This document shows, in pieces, positions 59,201 through 64,000 of a DNA stretch of 64,000 nucleotides. The translations under genes and the position numbers were made by a program. The stretch lies in the NCBI GenBank assembly GCA_039105265.1, contig JAPFFF010000021.1:1116001-1180000 (forward strand), written 5' to 3'. Position 1 is the stretch's first letter; each line of letters begins with the position of its first letter. This DNA comes from Tritrichomonas musculus. Taxonomy: Eukaryota; Parabasalia; Tritrichomonadida; Tritrichomonadidae. Under the pieces are notes generated by a model. That model ran no database searches, was not told the DNA's origin, and worked only from the letters and a program-made list of their open reading frames with translations.

Positions 59201-59220
59201 CTACTATCCATCCGAATCAT
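50242..59220 (-). CDS. TOR: TOR protein kinase with a repeat-rich insert before the catalytic domain
   Basis: 2992 residues. Residues 1-1190 are HEAT repeats. FAT runs from about 1200 (NPAFLSCWANMHRES, as in TOR FNAAFVSCW) to about 1830. An FRB-like segment is at about 1830-1915, with LTSSWADYYDNVNKDL aligning to the mTOR TQAWDLYYHVFRRI helix. The kinase N-lobe begins near 2560 (FNTFDPDKPVITI; RPRKIVIAGSDG; LLKGHEDLR near 2623). The catalytic loop GLGDRHPANIM and DFG-like HIDFGDYFE are near 2813 and 2835, then KIPFRLTRMM, and the FATC end is YHGWNPLW, as in TOR. These place it as TOR rather than ATM, ATR or TRRAP. Between FRB and N-lobe, where human mTOR has about ten residues, sits an insert of nearly 500. 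An N-rich loop also splits the N-lobe near residue 2700. Confidence 0.94.
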   Translation of the reverse strand: MIRMDSRLNLKNLKITSNLQEIIEVYKQFKRNIFENWCGLHYQEANNQKNQFWEQINRCTESADPYDSVRVCIGSVILAKYSQTFRDNCSSILRDIRPQRENSLSIFIAIYTAKHAKRFRTSSQFTQSYLQVIYESLKSSSTKSFDKHYINLLYYLTVYATKEIDKCTSRFYETLLVAFANPSEEIRLYTMRTLNNYFRLTRHKQFPQSLRNQAIQLITPKKSPYPKNHGGMLIIVSLMDFFPEYYLEREIPKSYISIINSMKKDSRLINVCNLIQIALAPNFPESFSTSVENFLRNNWPDDKSKLTSDYVFPIWFALRKFPRAFTCKDNNNNSLFPQLLDLIKNLISKTEDRTMTDLGSSLLMDFMKNLPNEFDNYAEKVTHVLLIHDYSENFIPTFKHIVFKNELVLKFVLRDIESLLTYLLDDNREEKFIIFARLIASLPSIPEKIVNKIKEPLLNLLNHPNINLRKLIPPALLALCKYLPSQISTQIGITLITTSVIEDSIEMRLIILNSFSEPYPTYLSYPNILEYFTILVNDESFLVRQAALKILGGVSSKNPAMIYPMFRRILLDILFLLSASKSLRMKSDAILCLPIVFSSVVPILPIYVPIFMPIAFQQLKKNLSVAANEIDNPQNFKTIPFYQHPMMSYNSISSYQKFPYDRQLSNSLDLKPPINGQISNPSLSTIKESVAQRIITEEQMSFFERMFNTKITENFISTIGCICEKNFALIRPFVKDITKILLETIGRAAYKSILLASIDTLGKIIDQLGPIESAQITDLNTTLLKLGSRIISSKLYTAIFRTLGKIGPISPQNSLNIEISEVKAPENVDLSVSRDDYFVRAVVTCLFFVLDDKSESDLHSDAHLALSRTFSTCKKSVNSQRLFKSYVARLLTTIRALAPDDRSKYFKYIATILRCPVEWLQPFSIHFFQLIEDLWDTENNVDVLDIIPKLASRLKDEFAHYLPRVVTHLLDALTSCCSISSYDMCKAQLILKTICELSKFASQFVFIIINQICVTIVELKVTDALITTALDSIRSLIQNFNCTTYSSIIMRCCFQLIRKNPSLKEKILQVIYSLAVSMGSKFTNYVDSIKDHDLMTPEMDSILNSRKKKKLSDFPFIIVDKQEPEIYEWKPNTKIDEDDLTSITLIPNTSITEEQWKSWIRTFIKAFITHSPVPAIQSCIPISEKSPLFNRKIFNPAFLSCWANMHRESRMLIQTYIMQALSIDNTTPSVVTALIGLVEFIDRAGMPMKGNYFNITKSAINAGKRTFALYCAQRDFDDTKQRSALNIEILIQIYSQLGMFDEVRGMEKIVSNLLPHNEKLEQKLTKLELTENWSSIARNFDTFLLKPEPEKKHSNVIFAHAFYHLNDWKNFDTSIAQNQDSPNSIIMNCLRGLSLKKDISSLIEEGFVHLGKQGGPLFLHGFTAVAPYIVNAEQFVEIQEYFNNKNIDHWEKRLVPIKCTFNTIRPLLHMRMDILQNDGPLKVFPHQLSFLKLARKANEWKAFEQFYDLHFKEQSCCGSLMNRYQQLQIKYEYLHLLKKKGSISEALEYLDNCVSGQPKNNNERDIFSKFYFKKAKWIARLNNEDVIGQMSRVIDLCNMSLEMRPHHYSVKNLWSWANMHLFTHCSNENNFLFSLSSDSIDKNKENGQINTQIQAQAAIDAITGFASCLKLDFKDTFFDLLQMTSILFRSTNIPGVFDASIEAVKSVQLKRFIKVIPQLLVYQYTHSIPHQKLVADILIKLLTQYPNSVIFPLLFVNNTKRNTNIDVADMLKSFAMNHSEFYESAVNILNGLKKACITLPEYFTEALSKISNKIKKNKIESLESLIPVLIQKLKKALNEAESPYEAAFVSKYGNILKSVVATLEKYMHNRDLNEFINLTSSWADYYDNVNKDLQNELQVSLKYIAPELENFDNKMEMTQMIALMSTNSKNIKDEKKTKFLLNDENKGLLSNFHTQKVLSPSNYDSENSLMKDQYDQKKLRRQNFYKMPLKNEDKSSSKKSANDNILNYKTQVVDSPVCDDSLVVENNRKKNIKNKFYGGINNNEGQDLTSIISSNDKKNKNSKFLASAKQVISPDMTDSDNSINVNNGKSSKLTVEHSGNVKTESQSSDDSFEQEKRKKEQRKNNFYGTFTDINKNDKQQNSTKFFTSAKHVPSPDMTDSENSINIGRFNLVNDKSSKLTGNMNPNKIPPRKDNIKTGLNKQIESQSSDDSFEQEKNKKEQRKNNFYGTFTDINNNDKDVPSPDMADSENSINIGRFNLDNDKSSKLTGNMNPNKSPPQQENAKIGLNKLIESQSSDDSFEQEKRKKEQRKNNFYGTFTDINKNDKQQNSTKFFTSAKHVPSPDMTDSENSINIGRFNLVNDKSSKLTGNMNPNKIPPRKDNIKTGLNKLIESQSSDDSFEQEKNKKELKRNNFYGVFTDTKEDAKSSPKSPQKSPNSSKFLTSSKQVLSPDMTDSDSVHKFSHGGEKRSENPASPSIITQGKTASKSLFSNLKTAKVESPSSSYESSDNERRKKSQQQQPSAANSAASSQKKSSSSSIPSSSSLPHVVNMSSATATATKLRSIRRTQQCQLAVFNTFDPDKPVITISKFLDDVKIKLSKHRPRKIVIAGSDGKLYKFLLKGHEDLRVDQRMMQYFELMNSIASASMPQITITGVTPLAPNVGLIQWVKQCDLMKGLIIEFRKIGPNYNTYGNSDANTNNNNNEASNNANNNNNVGGAADNGNMGLNDEKKNFVIDPVNKELSMMKFMTTCNVDKLMPIHRLECIKNIMKETSANDLRDMMWLKAQDAESWIRHTFNFSKTSAVMSIVGYIIGLGDRHPANIMIQRSTGRVIHIDFGDYFEVSKERKYLAEKIPFRLTRMMIATFGPCGIEGSFRATCEATVQTIREHREAVMSILEIFIREPCSSGDFFYNSSKIENKMEIISGSVGIIKGSTKSHDKLLKNMSTISKKIDGLDFDNEIPLSVSEQVDNLISSATDAYNLAYLYHGWNPLW
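51690..53390 (-). repeat. Short-motif array inside the TOR insert
   Basis: Repeated pairs of motifs: a basic stretch then (N/K)(N/F)FYG or FYK, and V.SPDMTDSENS or relatives. There are about six FYG/FYK copies and seven SP-acidic copies. Three central units are nearly identical; outer ones have diverged. Confidence 0.8.
52042..52903 (-). repeat. Three tandem coding units of about 300, 261 and 301 bp
   Basis: Units start at 52042, 52342 and 52603. The first and third are nearly identical over about 280 bases, including silent positions, while the middle one differs and lacks 39 bases (the 13 residues around FFTSAKH). This suggests a recent duplication of a roughly 560-base two-unit block. Confidence 0.85.
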
Positions 59221-59504
59221 TCTTATTCAAACATGATTTTCATAATTGAGATGGCATAGAAAATTTTCAATTTCAATAGCCAAATTTTTATAGAATTATT
59301 CGATATAATTCAAAAATTTGAATAAAATATTAATTTTCAAAAAAAAACATCAAAATAACAAAACTTTGACATTTAGATTTCTTTGGAATACTTATATTTA
59401 TATTTGAATATGTATGCATTGTATAGCCATGCTGTATTTTTTTTATGATGTATTTGCACATATTATTTTTGTATATTAAAATTTCTCATTTATAAATGAG
59501 GAAA

Positions 59505-59551
<47 letters not shown>

Positions 59552-59776
59552 ATATACCATATACATTTTAATAATGTTTAAAGGTATGAATTCATTGCTT
59601 TGAATTTATATAAATTCAAATGATATCTTGAAATATTACAAAATTTCAAACAAAAATGTATTTAATGATTATTATATGTCATGCTACATATATGCAAATT
59701 AAGTCGATTATACCCCATTTTAGTAATAAAACAAATAATAAAAAAATAATAAGGACATTAGCAAATTCCTAATATC
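59221..59776. other. Intergenic region with 42-base poly(T)
   Basis: TOR promoter at the left and HUS1 3' end at the right. It contains the perfect palindrome CTCATTTATAAATGAG (about 59485-59500) and a 42-base T-run at 59508-59549. Confidence 0.7.
59508..59549. repeat. Poly(T) tract, 42 bases
   Basis: The longest homopolymer in the window, uninterrupted. It could be a slippage product or the A-tail of an inserted cDNA-type sequence on the minus strand. No retroelement body is recognisable beside it. Confidence 0.9.
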
Positions 59777-60607
59777 TTATTGAGTGATTCCATTGAGGAT
59801 ATATGTCATACTTGTTTCACCTGCAACGAAATGAAGCCTGATAAATTTTTTATCATATATATAAAGAAGAGCAATTTTTGGTTGAAGATTTTGAACTTTA
59901 AGAATCTTATTAAATTTTTTCAAATCAACAGTAACATCGCATTCGAGAAGATCACTCTCTTCAACAGATGTCTCTTCTGATGCTGATTCAGGAATAGACA
60001 TATTGGGAAATCGTGTAAATACACTAACCATATGAGCGTCACTTTCGACTCTAAAGCCAACATCCGAATCACCAGTCTCTGTATTTTTTATTATTGAAAT
60101 AGTAACATATTTGCTAATGCTGCTTGCATTGCTGCACCATGAACTAACATTTTTAATTGGTGGAAGTTTCGCAATCATTGTAGCTGGATTCCATTCAGGT
60201 TCTGCATATTGCTGAACATTCTGTGGTAATAAAATGATTACTGGAACTTTATGCTCTAGTTGCTTTGATGCATCTAAACTTCTATGAGTAAATTGAAGGA
60301 AAATAAATTTATTTGCTTGTGAAAGAATAACACGAATTGAAGATGAATGATCCATTGCTAGAGCTTGAGCTAATTGCGATGCTTCAATTTTCATTGAAAT
60401 CAAATTTGAAAACTTTGATTCAATACGGTATTTGTTAAAACAACTTTCAGTTTTACAGCCAACCCATATTCCTAAATTATCGTTAGGGATGCAAAAAGAA
60501 ATATCTTCCTCTGAAAAATGCAGAATAATATCGTCTTTTGAATATGATTTGAGGATTGTAGCAATCCTAGCAAGTAAATCATTTGTAATTTCGGCCTGAA
60601 GTTTCAT
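59777..60607 (-). CDS. HUS1: HUS1, 9-1-1 DNA-damage clamp subunit
   Basis: 276 residues, close to human HUS1 (280). It begins MKLQAEITN (family MKFRAKI) and follows the PCNA-like two-domain clamp fold, with LKIEASQLAQAL-type strands and helix (here SMKIEASQLAQALAM), HKVPVIILLPQN (family HDIPIKVIPR), the mid-linker, and a C-terminal VDLKKFNKILKVQNLQP helix. HUS1 joins RAD9 and RAD1 in a ring loaded at damaged DNA to activate ATR signalling. RAD9 and RAD1 are not in this window. No truncation is seen. Confidence 0.87.
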   Translation of the reverse strand: MKLQAEITNDLLARIATILKSYSKDDIILHFSEEDISFCIPNDNLGIWVGCKTESCFNKYRIESKFSNLISMKIEASQLAQALAMDHSSSIRVILSQANKFIFLQFTHRSLDASKQLEHKVPVIILLPQNVQQYAEPEWNPATMIAKLPPIKNVSSWCSNASSISKYVTISIIKNTETGDSDVGFRVESDAHMVSVFTRFPNMSIPESASEETSVEESDLLECDVTVDLKKFNKILKVQNLQPKIALLYIYDKKFIRLHFVAGETSMTYILNGITQ

Positions 60608-60966
60608 TGAATATTTGGTGAAGTTCCTTTCTATTTCAAAAAAAAACTGTTAGAATTTCAAATTTAAAGAAAGAGAAAAAATAAAAATTATAATAAAAGT
60701 AATGATTCATACATAATTTATTACAAAATCAATAAACAATAAAGAATGATATGGCTACTATAGAAAAAGATATAGAAATGAAATAATTTCAAAAATCTCT
60801 TAATGGCAGTGAAAAAAGAGCGGATGTGTAAAATTAGAAGAAATTTTACATCTTTTGCTTGTATTTTACACATCTTTCGTAAAAGACATCATAAACTCAT
60901 GTTTTTTTTTAAAGATCACAAATTGTTCGCAAATAATTTATATTTTTTTCAAAACGTAAATCAATT
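60608..60966. other. Intergenic spacer with a 12-bp hairpin
   Basis: Upstream region of HUS1. GATGTGTAAAAT (60823-60834) is exactly inverted at 60863-60874, giving a hairpin with a 28-base loop near the 3' end of the bromodomain gene. Possible termination or processing structure. Confidence 0.5.
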
Positions 60967-61395
60967 TTACAAGATATCGTTCTGTAAAATAATTGGTTTA
61001 ACCACTTCTTCAGGTGGACTATGAAGCAAATTTTTTATTTCTTTTGATATTTTCTTAATTCTAACATGCCAATCTTCAAAAGAATTATGTGGGATTTTTA
61101 TAAAATGTTTTTCAAACCAATCCTTCTGTTCTTTTGCAAATAAATAATTGATAGTATCTTGTTTGTAAGATTTTAAAGGAACAAGCCATATATTTTGAAT
61201 ACTTTTTTTCCATTCATATATTGACGAATACTGATTATTTTGCAAATTAAATAAAATATTATTTAAATCAATTATTCCATGCGATGGGTTTGATTCCTTG
61301 TTTTTTGTTGAATCTTGCTCCATTGGTTCAAAAAGATGCATTATTAACATTTTATTCATAATTTGGATACAATATTTTTTTTCAATTTCATTCAT
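60967..61395 (-). CDS. Small bromodomain-like protein, degenerate
   Basis: 142 residues. The helical pattern and spacing fit a bromodomain: an amphipathic first helix (about 5-25), a ZA-like loop ending in GIIDLNNILFNLQNNQY (family PMDLxTIxxKLxxxxY), then EWKKSIQNIWLVPLKSY (family FxxDVxLMFxNCxxYN) and a last helix with KDWFEKHF. The Asn that contacts acetyl-lysine (YN) is replaced by Lys in SYKQD, so acetyl-lysine binding may be lost. Small single-bromodomain proteins are common in trichomonads. Alternative: an unrelated helical bundle with chance similarity. Confidence 0.6.
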   Translation of the reverse strand: MNEIEKKYCIQIMNKMLIMHLFEPMEQDSTKNKESNPSHGIIDLNNILFNLQNNQYSSIYEWKKSIQNIWLVPLKSYKQDTINYLFAKEQKDWFEKHFIKIPHNSFEDWHVRIKKISKEIKNLLHSPPEEVVKPIILQNDIL

Positions 61396-61577
61396 TTATG
61401 GTGACCGTTTATTTATAAAATGCTAATTGAGCAAACAAAGAACGAATTACGACTTGCTTTAGGTAATGCCATAATTCTAAAAAATAAAAAAAAAGGTTCT
61501 GTGACTTACTTTTTTAAAAAAAATCTATATCTATAAAAGATTCAAACATTTTTTACGCAAATCTTCTTCAAGAAGAT

Positions 61578-62765
61578 TTAGAAAATATTACAATTACCTG
61601 CTCCGCATCCTACTTCTGATTTTTTATCTGATTTTTTATCTGATTTTGATCCAGTTTTACTGACATTGCCAACAATTGGCGGTGATTGTTGATCATTATC
61701 ATTATTATATCCTTGTAATCCATTATTAGAGCTTGATTGTGATGGATTGTTTCTTTTTTGAATATCGGTTTTATTGTCTATTGAAACTGCTCGTGATTGA
61801 TGCGATTTTTCTTTTCTATGTGAGTGGCGGGATTTGTCAATTAATGAAATTTCGGAAACTTTTGATATTTCATGAGGTGAAACCTTTTCCCAATCAAGTT
61901 TCTTTTTGTGTCCTCCAAGTTGTGAATATGCTTGATCGATTAAGGTGTAATATTTCTGATATCGAGGTTCATCATAAAAAGATAATGTGTTGATGTCTTC
62001 ATAAATCTCAATAAATTGTCTTGGGAGCTTCCTCATAAGTTTTGCCGGCTGAATTTTTTCTTTAATTTCCTTTGTTTTAGCACGATTTCTCCTTCCTGGC
62101 CAAGGAAGGTAATCTGCTAAACAAACAAGTGAGTAAATCCATGAAATTAAGTCATCTCTTTTTGATAGTTCTTCTCCTCTTTGTGCATTAAGAGATGCGA
62201 AACAGCAGGTTCCAATAAATCCAGGATGTTCTCGAGGTGGAAAAGGACGGCCATCTTCGTCATAATACCGTCTTGAAAGACCAAAATCAATTAATGCAAC
62301 TGGACATTCTCTTCCTGGACGAATTAAAAAGTTTGCTGGTTTAATATCACGATGTATAATTCCATGTTTATGGCAATCTTCTATTGCTTGAAGCATTGCT
62401 TTAGAAATAAATGTGACTGTATGCTTTGATAAACGTTCATTTGGTAAAATTTTACAAATTTGAGATAATGATGGACCTAAAAGTTCCATAATTAAATAAC
62501 GAAATTCACTATTTTCACCGCTTCTAATTATTTTAGGGAAATAAGGACTATCTTGAAGTTTTTTGAAAAACTCAATTTCTCCTTCAAGGCCTTGCTTTCT
62601 TTGAGATTTCATTTCTGTTTTCATTGCATAAAGAGTGTTATCATTTTCATTTAAAACTGTATATATTTCTCCATAACCACCATGTCCTATATGCTTCTTG
62701 ATTACAAATTCATCAACTTTTGTTCCTTTCTGAAGTATAGGTATTTCACTACTTTTAGAAGTCAT
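61578..62765 (-). CDS. Casein-kinase-1 family protein kinase with CaaX tail
   Basis: 395 residues. Kinase domain at about 18-290: glycine loop GHGGYGEIY (27-35), lysine AMK (49), catalytic HRDIKPANF (138-146) and IDFGLSRRY (159-167). The CK1 hallmark SIN/ASLN replaces the APE motif, and GEELSKRDDLISWIYSL matches the CK1 block LGxExSRRDDLExLGY. CK1 and the related tau-tubulin kinases share these features. The 100-residue tail is S/N/Q-rich, then lysine-rich, and ends VGCGAGNCNIF. The last four residues, CNIF, fit a CaaX prenylation box, with a second cysteine seven residues before the end region that could be palmitoylated. Membrane attachment is therefore likely. The start ATG follows TCATATTC (62769-62776). 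Confidence 0.9.
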   Translation of the reverse strand: MTSKSSEIPILQKGTKVDEFVIKKHIGHGGYGEIYTVLNENDNTLYAMKTEMKSQRKQGLEGEIEFFKKLQDSPYFPKIIRSGENSEFRYLIMELLGPSLSQICKILPNERLSKHTVTFISKAMLQAIEDCHKHGIIHRDIKPANFLIRPGRECPVALIDFGLSRRYYDEDGRPFPPREHPGFIGTCCFASLNAQRGEELSKRDDLISWIYSLVCLADYLPWPGRRNRAKTKEIKEKIQPAKLMRKLPRQFIEIYEDINTLSFYDEPRYQKYYTLIDQAYSQLGGHKKKLDWEKVSPHEISKVSEISLIDKSRHSHRKEKSHQSRAVSIDNKTDIQKRNNPSQSSSNNGLQGYNNDNDQQSPPIVGNVSKTGSKSDKKSDKKSEVGCGAGNCNIF

Positions 62766-64000
62766 TCAGAATATGAATTAGAAAAAATGCTTTCCATTTA
62801 AAATTAATTATTATTTTATTTAATAGAATTTTTTAAAAGCATTTGAATTGATTATCCAAATGCTTATTGAATATCGTTAATTAAAAAGAAATATTTGCTT
62901 CAATTTTTTTTATTAAATTAAATTTGTGTACTTTATTTTGAGAAATTTTAGAAAAATGAATATGTTGTATAAATTTTATACTTATCGTATAATCTATATG
63001 GAGAATCAAATTTAATTTGTTCAGATGTTGATTTTTTATTTATATAAATCAAAATAATATATATATTCATCAAAAATTAAGGCAATATTACTTTTATTTT
63101 CGTATTTATTATGTTATTGATGAAATATTTATGTTATATAAAAATTTATAAAAGTAATGGTAATATTGATAGACATCGCATCCTCTGAATTTCATTCAAT
63201 TATTGATAATTATTTGAGGAGAACGATCAACAAATTCTTTGAATTTTTTAATAAATCTACTTTTTTGATATGTTTATTTGTTGTTTTTGAAAATTAAAAA
63301 ATAGTTTTATATTGAAAAATATATTAGGAAATAATATTAAATAGTTTTTAAATATATTAAATATCATGATAAAAGTCCAATTAATTAAATAAAAGATATA
63401 TATAATGGCATAAAATGTAAATCTCAGATCATTATTACATAAATAAAGGGTACACAGAGTCAAAAATTATTGATAATTTATATATATTTTATAGTAAAAG
63501 GATATAATGTAAATTATCATGTATCAGTCCAAAATATTTAGATTTTATAATATTTTATTGAGCAAGTAGTTCATTCGAATTTTCAAATGGTTTTGTTATG
63601 CAAACGGGAATATTCGGTCATTATGAGCTATTATTATAAAAAGAAAGTTGGTTTATCATAAGAAAATTTTTTTTATAAAAACTCATGATCTCCAAATGAT
63701 CGTCGAAATTTGCTATTTCAATGGAGACGATCATTTTTTCAAGTAACACATATAATATTTTGATGCAAATTGAGAACTCACAAAATGGCTAGCACAGATT
63801 GAAAGCTTTTTTCAAACCCCCTTCGATATATAATTTGTTTTGAAATACCTCATATAATATATTATTAGTGTTCATAGAAATAATGAAGGAAATTTGAAAT
63901 TTGTATTAAGTCTAATATTGAATTGTATCAAAAAAAATTTATAAAGTATTGAATTTATTATATTAAAAATAATAAAAATTTTTCTTGGAAAAGCCTACAA
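62766..64000. other. Intergenic region to window end, 1.2 kb
   Basis: Upstream of the CK1 gene. AT-rich, no gene recognised. One short hairpin is present: AAATGATCGTC (63694-63704) inverted at 63726-63736. A neighbouring gene may begin beyond the window. Confidence 0.55.

Noticed and set aside
1-64000. CRISPR arrays, bacterial operons, ribosome-binding sites
   Set aside because: No direct repeats with unique spacers, and the gene content is plainly eukaryotic.

Overview
The window looks like a piece of a parabasalid (trichomonad) nuclear genome, most likely Tritrichomonas or a close relative. The evidence is a very AT-rich background, long uninterrupted eukaryotic genes with short intergenic gaps, a BspA-type leucine-rich-repeat protein, and initiator-like TCA-Y-W motifs within about 25 bases of several start codons. 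Species is an inference: no rRNA or tRNA gene was found to settle it. Twenty-one protein genes are described, plus one relic locus. No spliced gene was needed to explain any of them.

Region by region. 1-5 kb: the 3' part of a coiled-coil gene, a small HP1-like chromodomain/chromoshadow protein, a hAT-like MITE, a histone H3 gene with a pair of E2F-like sites upstream, and a membrane-anchored P-loop NTPase. 5-16 kb: a neurofibromin-type RasGAP of 2248 residues, a ubiquitin-like protein with polyglutamine and proline repeats, and a BspA-like protein. 16-24 kb: a very large DZIP1/Iguana-like zinc-finger protein with a disordered tail, and an IPI1/TEX10 ribosome-assembly factor. 24-32 kb: a calmodulin-like EF-hand protein, the eEF2 chaperone HGH1, proteasome lid subunit RPN6, a small type I membrane protein resembling the ATP6AP2 C-terminus, and a SAPS-family PP6 regulator. 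32-33.4 kb: a relic of an M91-like metallopeptidase gene.

33.4-40.1 kb: one composite, non-coding DNA transposon about 6.6 kb long with an exact 8-bp target duplication. It is built of alternating inverted blocks and carries four younger TIR elements. It splits what would otherwise be a gap of roughly 90 bp between the relic and SLY1. 40-50 kb: SLY1, two further foldback/MITE-like elements, LCB1 of serine palmitoyltransferase, an exportin-like karyopherin, and an RNF216-like RBR ubiquitin ligase. 50-64 kb: a 2992-residue TOR kinase with a repeat-rich insert of nearly 500 residues between FRB and the catalytic domain, HUS1 of the 9-1-1 clamp, a degenerate bromodomain protein, and a casein-kinase-1 family kinase with a CaaX tail.

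Most genes are housekeeping: growth signalling (TOR, RasGAP, CK1, SAPS), protein turnover (RPN6, RBR, UBL protein), secretion and lipids (SLY1, LCB1), chromatin (H3, HP1-like, bromodomain), ribosome and translation factors (IPI1, HGH1), and genome integrity (HUS1). They are not an operon or a single system. The most unusual items are the TOR linker, with its reiterated short-motif array and a recent DNA-level duplication, and the nested transposon complex, in which inserts can be dated against each other using an internal empty-site copy.
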